Assembly (NCBI RefSeq): GCF_019711415.1
Contig: NZ_JAIGNJ010000003.1
Span: forward strand, 310,001 to 374,000
Length of the DNA: 64,000 bases
Reading direction: 5' to 3'
Source of the DNA: Qipengyuania vesicularis
Lineage (GTDB): Bacteria > Pseudomonadota > Alphaproteobacteria > Sphingomonadales > Sphingomonadaceae
Part shown: positions 19,801-28,512 of the stretch, one piece after another
Numbering within the stretch: position 1 is the first letter of the stretch
How the letters are laid out: every line of letters starts with the position of its first letter
The notes under the pieces: generated by a model
Told to the model about the DNA's origin: nothing
Database searches by the model: none
What the model saw: only the letters and a program-made list of their open reading frames with translations
Position numbers and translations under genes: made by a program

Positions 19801-19980
19801 CTGGCGGCGCGCGCCTTCGATCAGCCGCGTGGCCAGTTTCGCCGCCTCGCCGTGCAGTTTTTCCGCCCCCGATGCCTGCGCCATGCGATGGGCGACGCAG
19901 GCGTTTTCCTCCGCGCGATAGGCTTCGCGCAGGTTCTGGCGGGAGATAGGGGTGAGACGGACTGGATCGTGCAGGGCCAT
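16843..19980 (-). CDS. putA: Bifunctional proline dehydrogenase / glutamate-semialdehyde dehydrogenase
   Basis: Oxidises proline to glutamate in two steps at the inner membrane: an FAD-dependent proline dehydrogenase and an NAD-dependent aldehyde dehydrogenase. The ATG at 19980 (MALHDPVRLTPISRQNLREA) gives 1045 residues, with CGGAG before it. The PRODH barrel shows SVKLSALHPKY, RLVKGAYWDTEIK and NAYTIGAVKV. The ALDH domain shows SPWNFPLAIF, the general base Glu in IAETGGQNAMIVDS, and the catalytic Cys in SAGQRCSALRVL. There is no N-terminal ribbon-helix-helix domain, so this form should not repress its own gene, and no extra C-terminal domain. The stop overlaps the convergent permease stop by four bases. 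Confidence 0.96.
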   Translation of the reverse strand: MALHDPVRLTPISRQNLREAYRAEENACVAHRMAQASGAEKLHGEAAKLATRLIEGARRQKASGIDAFLQQYGLATEEGVALMCLAEALLRVPDAPTADALIRDKIGDIDWAEHMGESSSTFVNAATFSLMLTGEVLERPEEAQRGMGKTLKRTVNRLGEPVIRKATLQAMRILGGQFVYGRTINESVKRAAPERAKGLTHSFDMLGEAAMTYEDAERYRQAYERAIDRLAREASGKVSTSPGISVKLSALHPKYTFFHADKAVTDLLPVLRDLAAKARDANIHFTIDAEEADRLELSMDIIEALARDDSLFTREDGSQWEGFGLAIQAYQKRGLPMCDWIARLARKYDRKFFVRLVKGAYWDTEIKLSQVGGFTDYPVFTRKLGTDVSYLACAEKLFACDDAIYPAFATHNAYTIGAVKVLAGSKPFEFQRLHGMGEDVYDALAQAEGNSRTNVRIYAPTGTHKDLLAYLVRRLLENGANSSFVNRMADAEVPVEELVTCPIADMRALEPHRNPAIPLPTDIFPDRVNSAGIDLSDPLVREPLLERLEALEAKQWRAEPSFMSGAEGETAPINKPHDLTAQVGTRRDSLDFEVEEAISRAEEIQPGWNALGGAKRALLLEAAADLFEEHTDEFLSLCQREAGKTLQDAVLELREAVDFLRFYAGEARRLCEGSFALPGPTGEENRLSLNGRGVFACISPWNFPLAIFIGPPAAALAAGNTVVAKPAEQTPLIAALAVELCHKAGIPEEVFQLLPGAGDVGEMITSDPRIAGVAFTGSTQTAQAINRSLAMRDGPIATFIAETGGQNAMIVDSTALPEQVTRDVVASAFQSAGQRCSALRVLHIQEDVYDEMMRMIRGAFEALTIGDPEQLPTDVGPVIDPDAKAALERHVARRKTGGAQVWRRKLHRGSSKGCYVAPTIIELDSILDLKRENFGPVLHVVKYKASEIGRVVDEINATGYGLTLGLHSRNDDMREFVEARARVGNFYVNRNQIGAVVESQPFGGEGLSGTGPKAGGPHYVARFATERVVCIDTTAAGGNASLLAS

Positions 19981-20077
19981 GCGACTCCGGATAATTGGCG
20001 TTACCAAGGCTGCGCACTTGGACCCGACGCACTGCCCTTTCAAGCTTTGTGAATTCCGCGCCGGGGCGCAGCGTTCG

Positions 20078-21565
20078 TCAGGCGCGATCGGCGAACCAAC
20101 GCTCGAGCACCTGATGCGCTTCCTGCGGCAGGTGGAGCCCGAGCTTGCTGCGCCTCCACAGCACGTCATCGGCGCTGCGGGCGAATTCCTCTGTCACGAG
20201 ATACTCGACTTCCGCCTCGTAAAGATCGCCGCCGAAGCACCGCCCCATGTCGCCAAGCGAGCGCGCAGTACCCAGCACATCGTCCACACGCGTTCCATAG
20301 GCGCGGCAGAGCCGGAGCAGGAGCTCGGGGGGTAGCCAGTCGAACCGGTTGGAGGCTTCCCACAGGAAGCGCGCAAAATCGGCGTCCTCGATGTCGCCGC
20401 CGGGCAGCGGAGCCGCGGCAGTCCAGGCCTCGCCCGGAATGTCCATGTGCCGCGAAAGCTTGGCGAGCGCGTGCTCTGCCAGCTTGCGATAGGTGGTGAT
20501 CTTGCCGCCATAGATCGACAGGATTGGCGCACCGCCTTCGCTGTCGATCTCGAACACATAGTCGCGCGTGACGGTGGAATTGCTTGCCGCCTTGTCCTCG
20601 TAGAGCGGGCGCACGCCGGCATAGGTGTGGACGATATCCTCTTCGGTCACGCCGCTCTTCAGATATTGGGTGACTGCCTTGCGCAAGTAGCTGCGCTCCT
20701 CCGCCGTGATCTCCACCCGGTCGAGATCGCCTTCATAGAGCAGGTCGGTCGTGCCGATCAGCGTGAAATCGCGTTCATAGGGGATGGCGAAGACAATCCG
20801 GTTGTCGGCCTGCTGGAAGATATAAGCGTGGTCGCCGGCATAGGCGCGCGGCACGATAATATGGCTGCCCTTGACCAGCCGCAGGTGCGCAGGCGTTCCC
20901 TGCCCCAGCGCCGTACTGGCAACGCGGTCGACCCATGGGCCGGCGGCGTTGACGACTGCCCTTGCCGCAACGACGCGCTCGCCCTGCCCGTCGCGCAGGG
21001 TCGCGAGCCAGTGATCGCCGTGCCGCGCAAGCCCGATGCATTCGGTGCGCGTGGAGATCGTTGCCCCGCGCAGTTTCGCATCCATCGCGGTGAGGACCAC
21101 CAGGCGCGAATCCTCCACCCAGCAATCGGAATATTCGAAGCCCGCAGTCAAATGGTCCTGCAGGATCGCGCGATGCGGCGCGACCTGGAGGCTGACCTTC
21201 TTCGAGCCGGGCAGCGTCTTGCGTCCGCCCAGCCGGTCGTAGATCGCGAGCCCCACGCGCAGCATCCATTTCGGCCGCATGCTTGGTTCATGGGGCAGGA
21301 CGAAGCGCAGCGGCCAGATGATATGCGGCGCATTGGCGAGCAGCACCTCGCGCTCGCGCAGGGACTCGCCCACCAGCCGGAACTCGAATTGCTCGAGATA
21401 GCGCAGCCCCCCATGGACCAGCTTGGTGCTGGCCGAGGAGGTGTGCGAGGCAAGATCGTCCTTTTCGACCAGCTGCACGCTCAGGCCGCGCCCGGCCGCG
21501 TCGCGAGCGATCCCGGCGCCATTGATGCCGCCACCAATGACGAGAAGGTCGAGAGTATCGGTCAT
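20078..21565 (-). CDS. glpD: Aerobic glycerol-3-phosphate dehydrogenase
   Basis: Oxidises sn-glycerol-3-phosphate to dihydroxyacetone phosphate and passes electrons to quinone at the inner membrane. The 495-residue protein opens with the FAD dinucleotide-binding motif VIGGGINGAGIARDAAGRG and contains the family segments STKLVHGGLRYLEQFEF, NAAGPWVDR and YGGKITTYRKLAE; the C-terminal helical domain is present. Its ATG overlaps the stop of mtnP (ATGA, 21562-21565), so the two genes are translated together, an unusual pairing of glycerol-phosphate oxidation with methylthioadenosine salvage. No glpK or glpF is nearby. Confidence 0.95.
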   Translation of the reverse strand: MTDTLDLLVIGGGINGAGIARDAAGRGLSVQLVEKDDLASHTSSASTKLVHGGLRYLEQFEFRLVGESLREREVLLANAPHIIWPLRFVLPHEPSMRPKWMLRVGLAIYDRLGGRKTLPGSKKVSLQVAPHRAILQDHLTAGFEYSDCWVEDSRLVVLTAMDAKLRGATISTRTECIGLARHGDHWLATLRDGQGERVVAARAVVNAAGPWVDRVASTALGQGTPAHLRLVKGSHIIVPRAYAGDHAYIFQQADNRIVFAIPYERDFTLIGTTDLLYEGDLDRVEITAEERSYLRKAVTQYLKSGVTEEDIVHTYAGVRPLYEDKAASNSTVTRDYVFEIDSEGGAPILSIYGGKITTYRKLAEHALAKLSRHMDIPGEAWTAAAPLPGGDIEDADFARFLWEASNRFDWLPPELLLRLCRAYGTRVDDVLGTARSLGDMGRCFGGDLYEAEVEYLVTEEFARSADDVLWRRSKLGLHLPQEAHQVLERWFADRA

Positions 21566-22434
21566 TCGACGCGGAACAGGCGCCCAGCCACCGCGTCGAG
21601 CTTGGACATCAATTCGCGGTCATGCTTGTCAGGCGCTGTCAGCACGCTGTCGTCCAGGGCCCGGTCGATCGGCGATGGGGTGCGCTTCTTGGGTAGGCCC
21701 TTACAGAATTTCTCGACCGTCTTGACCGCCAGCTCCGAGTTCTTGCCCATCTGTTCGATGATTTCGGCCACGTCTACGGCAGCCTCCTGCTCGCGCCAGC
21801 TGTCCCAATCGGTGACCATTGCGAGCAACGCGTAGGGCAGTTCCGCCTCGCGCGCGAGCTTGGCTTCGGGCATGCCGGTCATGCCGATCACCTCCGCGCC
21901 CCAATGCCGGTAGAGCTTGCTTTCTGCCCGGGTCGAAAACTGCGGGCCTTCCATGGCGAGATAGGTCGCGCCCTGCGTCACTTCTCCGCCAGCACGTTCG
22001 ACGGACTTGGCCGCAAACTTCGACAACCGCTCGCACACCGGATCGCCCATCGACACATGCGCCACGAAGCCATTGTCGAAGAAGGTGGAGGGACGTCCCT
22101 TGGTATTGTCGATGAACTGGTCGACGCAAACGAAGCGGCCCGGCGGCAGGTCTTCCGAAAGCGAACCAACCGCGCTGATCGCCAGGATATCGGTGCAGCC
22201 AGCACGCTTGAGGGCATCGATATTGGCGCGCGCATTCACCTTTGACGGAATGACGGAATGCCCGCGCCCATGCCGCGGCAGGAATCGCACGCGTACATGG
22301 CCGATCGTCCCGCACAGGATCTTGTCCGAGGGCTTGCCCCAGGGCGAAGTGACCTCGATCCACTGGCGATCCTCTAGGGCATCCATCGCATAGAGGCCCG
22401 AGCCCCCGATAATGCCGATGGTCCATTCGCTCAT
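21562..22434 (-). CDS. mtnP: S-methyl-5'-thioadenosine phosphorylase
   Basis: Cleaves methylthioadenosine with phosphate to adenine and 5-methylthioribose-1-phosphate, a step of methionine salvage. The 290-residue protein has the phosphate-binding N-terminus IGIIGGSGLYAMD, PRHGRGHSVIPSKVNARAN, the base/ribose site region EGPQFSTRAESKLYRHW and GMTGMPEAKLAREAELPYA, all typical of the MTAP branch of purine nucleoside phosphorylases. First gene of an overlapping pair with glpD; divergent from the PEP-carboxylase-like gene across 223 bases. Adenosine-type substrate preference is from the family. Confidence 0.93.
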   Translation of the reverse strand: MSEWTIGIIGGSGLYAMDALEDRQWIEVTSPWGKPSDKILCGTIGHVRVRFLPRHGRGHSVIPSKVNARANIDALKRAGCTDILAISAVGSLSEDLPPGRFVCVDQFIDNTKGRPSTFFDNGFVAHVSMGDPVCERLSKFAAKSVERAGGEVTQGATYLAMEGPQFSTRAESKLYRHWGAEVIGMTGMPEAKLAREAELPYALLAMVTDWDSWREQEAAVDVAEIIEQMGKNSELAVKTVEKFCKGLPKKRTPSPIDRALDDSVLTAPDKHDRELMSKLDAVAGRLFRVE

Positions 22435-22461
22435 ATCTATGCCCCTTGATGCCCCACGCCT

Positions 22462-22477
22462 GCCTTGGCCCCAAGGC
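22462..22477. promoter_or_regulatory. Palindrome in the mtnP / ppc-like divergent region
   Basis: GCCTTGG and CCAAGGC (7 bp each) flank two bases at 22462-22477, 28 bases upstream of the mtnP ATG. As RNA it could form a 5-bp hairpin with a 6-base loop. It may be an operator or a leader hairpin for mtnP. No regulator is assigned. Confidence 0.3.
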
Positions 22478-22574
22478 TGTCACCGCAGGGTTGGCGCTTT
22501 GGGTTAACGATATGGCAGGGTTGGAGAAATGCCGCCGACAAGTAAAGCACCAGCTTCGGCGCAATCCTATTCAT

Positions 22575-22587
22575 GCTGCAATGCAGC
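22575..22587. promoter_or_regulatory. Palindrome GCTGCA-A-TGCAGC upstream of ppc-like gene
   Basis: A perfect 6-bp inverted repeat with one central base, immediately upstream of a TTGACT (22596-22601) that could be the -35 of the ppc-like gene. Its core ATGCTGCAATGC recurs upstream of gltB (42703-42714). The position would suit an activator. Confidence 0.3.
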
Positions 22588-22657
22588 GCGCCTGCTTGAC
22601 TCCGCTGGCACTTTCCCGCGCAATTGGCCTATTGGAGAGGACAGGAGGATTTCCGAC

Positions 22658-25432
22658 GTGCCAGAGCTGCAACCGCTTACTTTCGCAACGCTCACGCACC
22701 GGCTGCGCGAGCTGCACAAGCGGACCCAGGAAACGCCGCTCTTCAATCCGGTCTTCCAGCTCGCGCACGACCTTTCGCGCGAATTGGAAGCGGGCGAGCA
22801 CACTTTGGAAGATTTCTCTGCCCTGATCGGCGAACTCGAGACACGTTCGCTCGAAGCGCGCGCGGACCGGATGTGCAACCTCGTCACCCCGCAGGACACG
22901 CAGAAGCGCATGACCGCGTTCTGCCAGGATACCGGCGGTTTCGAGGCCTTTCGCGAGCATTGGTCGCACCCGCAGCTACACGTCGTTTTCACTGCGCACC
23001 CGACATTCCTGCTGGCCCCTGCACAGACCGAGATCGTCGCCGAGGCAGCTGCCGGAGGCAAGGCGGTTGCGCCGGTCGACCCGCAACGGCCCGAGATCAC
23101 GCTGCAATTCGAGCACGAACGCGCGATGGCGGCGATGGCCAATGCGCAGGATGCGCGCGACGCGATCAATGCCAGCCTGTTCGGCTGCGCGGCTGGCAAC
23201 TGGCCCGATCGCTGGCGCGAGCTCGAGCCTTTGCCTTTCCGCTTCGCCAGCTGGGTCGGATACGACATGGACGGGCGGACCGACATCAAGTGGTACACAT
23301 CGATCGCCTTCCGCCTGTCGGAAAAGGCGCAGCGGCTCGGTCGCTATGCCGACCAGCTCGAAGCCATCGATCCGGCGCACAGCCTCCTCGCCACACTGCG
23401 CAAGGCGCAGAAGCGCACCGCAGCGAGTGCCGAGGAGTTTGCGGGCGACCTGTCCGACCATGCCGATCTTTCCGCCGCCGCCAATCGGCTGACGGCTAAT
23501 GGCGACGACAAGCTGCTCAGCCTGGCGCCCGTCATCTCGCAGCTCGAGGAAGAGGCGCTTTCGGCTGACCAGGACAAGGCCGTCGCACTCAAGACGCTGG
23601 CTGCCGCCATGCGCGCCGACGGGCTGGGCATGGGCCTCATCCATTTCCGCGTGAACGCCAAGCAGCTGCACAACGCCATCCGCAGCCGCATCGAGGGCGG
23701 GGCCGATATCGATCTAGGCAGCCAGGGCGCGCTCGGTGCACTGCGCGATCTGGTCAAGAATGCCGATCCGCTGTCTGCCAATTTCGCCTCGCTTGCAGTC
23801 GAGAGCAGCACGGCCGTTCGCCAGTTCCTCGCCATGGCGCAGATCCTCAAACACGTGGATGCCGATGCGCCGATCCGCATGCTGGTGGCCGAATGCGAAC
23901 AGCCCGCCACCGTGCTGTCCGCCCTCTATTTCGCCAAGCTGTTCGGGATCGAGGACAAGGTCGATGTCTCGCCGCTGTTCGAGACCGAGACCGCGCTCGA
24001 ACACGGCGGGCGCTTCCTCGATGCCCTGCTGCGCGAGGACGCCTATCAGGACTATGCGCGCAAGCGCGGACGTATCGCGATCCAGACCGGCTTCTCGGAC
24101 GCGGGCCGCTTCGTCGGGCAAATCCCGGCCAGCCTCGCGATCGAGCGCCTCCAGGGCCGCCTTGCAGGCGCGATGGTTGCGAACGGCCTGACCGATGTCG
24201 CGGCGCTCGTGTTCAACACCCACGGTGAAGGCATGGGTCGCGGTGCCCACCCCGCGAGCTTCAAGGACCGTCTTGAATGGCCGATGAGTCCCTGGGCGCG
24301 CCGCCGCTTCGCACGCGCCGGCATCCAGCTCGAACCCGAAGCCAGCTTCCAGGGCGGCGACGGCTATTTGTTCTTTGCAACGCCCGAGCTCGCACGCGCT
24401 ACGCTCTCGACCATCGCCGAACTTGCTCCAGCGGATACCGACCCGGACGCACCGACTGATCCCTTCTACCGGCGCACCGATCTCAGCCTCGATTTCTACC
24501 GTGCGATCAAGGATCACCAGCAGGATCATCTCGCAAGCCGGACATACAGCCGCGCGGTGACGGCCTTCGGTCTCGGGCTGCTGAACACCACCGGCAGCCG
24601 GGTCTCGCGTCGCCAGTCCGATCTCAGCGCCGAGCGCGAGATGAGCCTGCGCCAGATCCGCGCCATTCCGCACAATGCCATCCTCCAGCAGCTCGGCTAT
24701 CCGGTGAACATCATCGCGGGCGTCGGCAGCGCGGCGGAGAGCAATTACGAGGACATCGCCGAACTGCTGCGCGAGAGTCCGCGCGGGCGGCAGATCATGC
24801 GGCTCGTTCGCGCCTCCAATGCGCTCGCCAGCATCAAGACGGTCGCCGCCTATGGCGAGCTGTTCAATTCGGCCTATTGGGCCAGCCGCCCCTATCGCGG
24901 GACCGAAGAACATCTGGCGCGCGCCTGCGAAAACCTCGCCGAATATCTCATTACCGACGATCGCAACGGCGTATTCCGCCGCCTTGCCTCGCGCCTGCGG
25001 GTCGATGCGCTCAAGCTGCACCGCCTGTTCGAACTGGTCCCCAACGAGGACCCGCATCCCGATCGCGAGCAGCTCCGTCGCACCATCGGCGTGCTGCAAT
25101 CGCTACGCCTCGCATTGTTGCAGCACATGTTCCTCAAGGCAGTGTCGGTCCCCGCCTTCAGCCGCGCCAACGACATCAGCCGGCGCGACGTGCTGGAGAT
25201 GGTGTTCACCCTGCGCGTCGACGAGGCGCTGGCGCAGATGCGCCGTGCCTTCCCGGCGAGCTATCCGGTCACCGGCGATTTCGCGATGGACGAAAGCGCG
25301 CAGTATCCGCGGCAGGGCGGCGAGGGCTACGACGCGATCCGCCGCGACTTCATCGATCCCATCGAGGAAGCGCATGCCTTGAACCTCAGGATCAGCACGG
25401 CCATCGCCAATCTCTTCGGCGCGCACGGATAG
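22658..25432 (+). CDS. ppc: Phosphoenolpyruvate carboxylase-like protein, divergent
   Basis: From the GTG at 22658, preceded by AGGAGG 9 bases upstream, the protein has 924 residues, the usual PEPC length. The overall pattern is PEPC: FTAHPT with His114, a GFSDAGRF segment (479-485) where PEPC has GYSDSAKD, an FNTHGEGMGRGAHP segment (519-532) where PEPC has FHGRGG...RGG, GSAAESNYEDIAELL, and ASRPYRG. The lysine of SAKD and the first arginine of HGRGG appear absent, and the C-terminal QNTG motif is missing (it ends LFGAHG). PEPC makes oxaloacetate from PEP and bicarbonate; this protein may be a divergent active form or a PEPC homologue with another role. The symbol is given by overall similarity. 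Confidence 0.75.
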   Translation: MPELQPLTFATLTHRLRELHKRTQETPLFNPVFQLAHDLSRELEAGEHTLEDFSALIGELETRSLEARADRMCNLVTPQDTQKRMTAFCQDTGGFEAFREHWSHPQLHVVFTAHPTFLLAPAQTEIVAEAAAGGKAVAPVDPQRPEITLQFEHERAMAAMANAQDARDAINASLFGCAAGNWPDRWRELEPLPFRFASWVGYDMDGRTDIKWYTSIAFRLSEKAQRLGRYADQLEAIDPAHSLLATLRKAQKRTAASAEEFAGDLSDHADLSAAANRLTANGDDKLLSLAPVISQLEEEALSADQDKAVALKTLAAAMRADGLGMGLIHFRVNAKQLHNAIRSRIEGGADIDLGSQGALGALRDLVKNADPLSANFASLAVESSTAVRQFLAMAQILKHVDADAPIRMLVAECEQPATVLSALYFAKLFGIEDKVDVSPLFETETALEHGGRFLDALLREDAYQDYARKRGRIAIQTGFSDAGRFVGQIPASLAIERLQGRLAGAMVANGLTDVAALVFNTHGEGMGRGAHPASFKDRLEWPMSPWARRRFARAGIQLEPEASFQGGDGYLFFATPELARATLSTIAELAPADTDPDAPTDPFYRRTDLSLDFYRAIKDHQQDHLASRTYSRAVTAFGLGLLNTTGSRVSRRQSDLSAEREMSLRQIRAIPHNAILQQLGYPVNIIAGVGSAAESNYEDIAELLRESPRGRQIMRLVRASNALASIKTVAAYGELFNSAYWASRPYRGTEEHLARACENLAEYLITDDRNGVFRRLASRLRVDALKLHRLFELVPNEDPHPDREQLRRTIGVLQSLRLALLQHMFLKAVSVPAFSRANDISRRDVLEMVFTLRVDEALAQMRRAFPASYPVTGDFAMDESAQYPRQGGEGYDAIRRDFIDPIEEAHALNLRISTAIANLFGAHG

Positions 25433-25435
25433 GGC

Positions 25436-27043
25436 TTACTCGCTCTGCAGTCCCCATTGTTCGAGGGCCGGTGAGATAAAGACCCCCGCCCTATTGCCGA
25501 GCAGTGCCTTGCGCGTCGCGCGATAGGCATCCACTGCCGCATCGCCATACTGCTTGCGGATGGCCTTCGCGCCCATCTGCGCATCCTTGCCCCAATGCAT
25601 GGCGAAGGGAATACCGGCCTTGTCGAGCAGGTGCTGGAGCCGCTCGGCGGCCAGATGCGCGTCGGTGCCGAGGATGAAGTTCTTCGGCAGTCCGTCGATA
25701 TTGATGATCGCATTGTCGTCGAAACGCAGGAAACCCATGGTCGCCGGGCTCTTCTTGGCAAAGCGCACCGTGTAGACGAAGTCCTTGCTGAACTGGCGCA
25801 CGTTATTCTCGCCCTCGGCCATTTCGCGCGCGATCCGCATGACTTCGCCAAGCCGCTCGCGCGGGACGGCGAATGCCGCGTTGTAGACGTCCACGCGGAT
25901 GCCCATCAGCTTGTGCGGGTGCCATTCGGCGGTCAGCTGCGCCAGCGTGCGCGGCACCTCCGCCTCGTCGCAGGCGTCGTTCTCCTTGAAGTCGTCGAAG
26001 ATCATTTGCGGCACGTCGATCAAATCGCGCAGCCGCGCCTCGATCATCTCCGCGGCCAGCGGATTGCGCGTGACGTCGATGAAGCCCTGCGCGCCCCGCT
26101 CGCGGATTGCCTCGAGCGAGGTGTGGCGTACCTGTTCGCCCAGATTGTCGGGCTTGCCGCTGCTGTCGAGATCGAACCAGATCGTCTCGAGCACCTCGTT
26201 CGCAGCGCCGTCGAAGGGATCGAAAGTGAGTTCGTAATAGCGCGGGCTGCGACCCTGGGCGACATCGCCCATGGCCTCGGCGATCCTCCCCTGCTCGACA
26301 AGCTCGAACCAGTCGCCGGGCAAGACGCGCGCACGCTTGACCAGGCCGCAGTAGAACTCGTCGACCGCCTCGATCAGATAGGCGGAAACATAGCCCATGC
26401 CGCCAAGGTGTACGCGAGCATCGGCAAAGTGTACCGGATCGCCGATATCGGCGAAGTGCTCTACCCACTCGTCCCGCAGCACCTGCTTGGCTGGATCGCT
26501 AAGCCAGACCGACTTTTCGTTCCCGGTCGAAAGCTGGATGCCGTGTACATGTGTTTCGCAGCCGCTCTCCTCCCAGGTGGAACCATGCGAGCCGGTCCCT
26601 ACAAGGCCGGCGACACTCTGCCCCTTGTGCGATCCCGCTGTCCGCAGCGAGAGGTCACGGCCTGCCCTGCCGAGCCATTCCATCAGCGTGTGGATCTTGG
26701 TCCCGCCGGTGACCATGACATAGCGGTGTCGGCCCTCGACACCGTCGCGGAATGCCTCCTCCGGTACAGGCCAGATGCCCGTATCGCCTTCGCTATCCAG
26801 GTGGGTCGACAGATTATGGTAGAGATCGCTCTGCGACCAGCCCGATCCGGTCACGCAGAGCTCGCGATCCTTGCCCGCCTCATCGGTGATGAAGGCGCCC
26901 AATGCCTTGCCACGTTCGGCAAGGATGCCCGCGAGATCGCCCGTCCCATCCTCGAGAATTTGCGCCCGGCGGCGATGGAATTTCATCACCGAGCGATGCT
27001 CGTTCATCCACGGTCCGCCGAACTCGCGTTCGATCTTCGTCAT
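25436..27043 (-). CDS. FAD-linked oxidase, VAO/PCMH family (lactone/alditol oxidase-like)
   Basis: A 535-residue protein from the ATG at 27043 (MTKIEREFGGPWMNEHRS), with GGGGG upstream; a TTG 14 codons earlier is less likely. The N-terminal FAD domain has VTGSGWSQSD and AGLVGTGSHGSTW, the motif where related enzymes bind FAD, often through the histidine. The C-terminal domain ends with FAMHWGKDAQMGAKAIRKQY, whose HWGK is typical of aldonolactone and alditol oxidases. These enzymes oxidise sugar lactones or polyols, producing hydrogen peroxide or reducing an acceptor. The substrate here is unknown. It lies three bases after the convergent ppc-like gene and diverges from the patatin gene. Confidence 0.75.
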   Translation of the reverse strand: MTKIEREFGGPWMNEHRSVMKFHRRRAQILEDGTGDLAGILAERGKALGAFITDEAGKDRELCVTGSGWSQSDLYHNLSTHLDSEGDTGIWPVPEEAFRDGVEGRHRYVMVTGGTKIHTLMEWLGRAGRDLSLRTAGSHKGQSVAGLVGTGSHGSTWEESGCETHVHGIQLSTGNEKSVWLSDPAKQVLRDEWVEHFADIGDPVHFADARVHLGGMGYVSAYLIEAVDEFYCGLVKRARVLPGDWFELVEQGRIAEAMGDVAQGRSPRYYELTFDPFDGAANEVLETIWFDLDSSGKPDNLGEQVRHTSLEAIRERGAQGFIDVTRNPLAAEMIEARLRDLIDVPQMIFDDFKENDACDEAEVPRTLAQLTAEWHPHKLMGIRVDVYNAAFAVPRERLGEVMRIAREMAEGENNVRQFSKDFVYTVRFAKKSPATMGFLRFDDNAIINIDGLPKNFILGTDAHLAAERLQHLLDKAGIPFAMHWGKDAQMGAKAIRKQYGDAAVDAYRATRKALLGNRAGVFISPALEQWGLQSE

Positions 27044-27147
27044 CGGCCAAATCCCCCAAGCCCCGGAAATGTCGTCGGTCTCCAATAGGCGAAAAGCGGC
27101 AAATGCTATAGGCCGGAAACGACGGATGGGAATTCTGGGGGGAAGCC

Positions 27148-28509
27148 ATGCTGCAAGTCATCCTGATCGCGCTGGCCACGATCATAGTCATTGCCGCGAT
27201 AGTCTGGTTCCTGCGCAAGCGGCTCAACTGGGGCCCGCAGAAGATCCATGCTCCGCATTTTTCCGACCATATCCATGTCGCGCCGGCGAGCCGCTTCATC
27301 GCCGATATTCAGCGCGATGCGAAGGTCGACCACTTTGGCCCGCGCCGGGACCCGATGGCCTGGGAGTTGCGCCGCATGGTCAAGCGCGCGGCTGCCCCGG
27401 GCGGCAAGACCGTCCTCAAGACGAGCGCGCTCGAGGCCGCGAGATCGGACAATGAGAAGGTCCTGATGCTTTCGGGCGGTGGGCAATGGGGGGCCTATGG
27501 CGCTGGGCTGTTCAGGGCGCTCCACGACGCCAGTCCCGATGCGCTTGCGATGACCAACGTCAAGGTCATCACCGGGATCTCCACCGGATCGCTGCAAACC
27601 CTGCTGCTTATGGTGGCGCTCGACGGGAACGCCAATCCGCAGACGCGGCGCTATGCGATGGAGCGGCTCGAATGGGGCTATTCTCCCAAGCGGGAAAGCG
27701 ACGTGGTGGACAACCGGGGCATGATCCAGATGCTGCTGCGCGGTGCGCAGGCAGGCACGGCCCCGCTGCGCAGGCGCATCCGCGACGCGATCTACGAGAA
27801 CGGCAGCGCGCAGATCCTTGATGCCATCCGCAACAGCTCGATCGAAGGCTACATCGGCTTCGTCGAGGCCAATTGCGGGCACTTCCACTATGCCGACGTG
27901 CGCGAGCTCGCACGCACCGCACCCGACAATGAGGCCGCGGTGGAGGCGCTGACCGCCGCGGCCATGGCATCTTCCGCCATGCCGGTCTTCCACCAGCAAT
28001 TGCGCGTCACCGGGCTCAAGCAGGGTGACCGTTCACTTTATGATGGTGGCGTACGGCGCTCGGTATTCTTCGAGCGCGCGATGGAAGAGATGCAGGAGGA
28101 GATCAAAAAGCAGGCGGGCGATCCCGCCGATGCCAATCCTCCGGGGAATGAGCAGGCCAAGGTCGCGCCCGACTTCTTCGTGGTGCGCAACGGCCCGACC
28201 GTGCGCGACCTGGCCCCCCAACTCGATGCGAGCGACGGTCCGCTCGGCAATGGCAAGCGCGGCTACGACTTGCTGGTCAATGAAAGCGAGATCGGCGCGA
28301 TCGCAAACCTGCGCCTGCTCAATCCGCATGGCACGATCTGGGTGACGACCGCCGATGGCTGGGACGATTTCGACTGCCAGTGCGAGGATGGCGACTGCAG
28401 CAAGGATGACGAGATGTTCAAGCCGGGCTTCATGGCCTGCCTGCGCGATCTTGGCCGTCACAAGGTCCAGCGCAACGGCGGTCCCTGGTGGGAGATGAGC
28501 AAGCTTTAG
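27148..28509 (+). CDS. Patatin-like phospholipase with N-terminal membrane anchor
   Basis: A 453-residue protein. Residues 1-21 form a hydrophobic helix followed by RKR, so it is probably anchored with its catalytic domain in the cytoplasm. The patatin domain has the oxyanion-hole glycines (SGGGQWGAYGAG), the nucleophile elbow GISTGS and the aspartate of the dyad in YDGGVRR, all intact. Patatins are serine lipid acyl hydrolases. A Cys/Asp-rich stretch near the C-terminus (DDFDCQCEDGDCSKDDE) could bind metal or form disulfides. The ATG at 27148 follows GGGGGGAAGCC. Physiological substrate unknown. The stop codon is three bases from that of the convergent TPR/beta-barrel gene. Confidence 0.88.
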   Translation: MLQVILIALATIIVIAAIVWFLRKRLNWGPQKIHAPHFSDHIHVAPASRFIADIQRDAKVDHFGPRRDPMAWELRRMVKRAAAPGGKTVLKTSALEAARSDNEKVLMLSGGGQWGAYGAGLFRALHDASPDALAMTNVKVITGISTGSLQTLLLMVALDGNANPQTRRYAMERLEWGYSPKRESDVVDNRGMIQMLLRGAQAGTAPLRRRIRDAIYENGSAQILDAIRNSSIEGYIGFVEANCGHFHYADVRELARTAPDNEAAVEALTAAAMASSAMPVFHQQLRVTGLKQGDRSLYDGGVRRSVFFERAMEEMQEEIKKQAGDPADANPPGNEQAKVAPDFFVVRNGPTVRDLAPQLDASDGPLGNGKRGYDLLVNESEIGAIANLRLLNPHGTIWVTTADGWDDFDCQCEDGDCSKDDEMFKPGFMACLRDLGRHKVQRNGGPWWEMSKL

Positions 28510-28512
28510 AAA

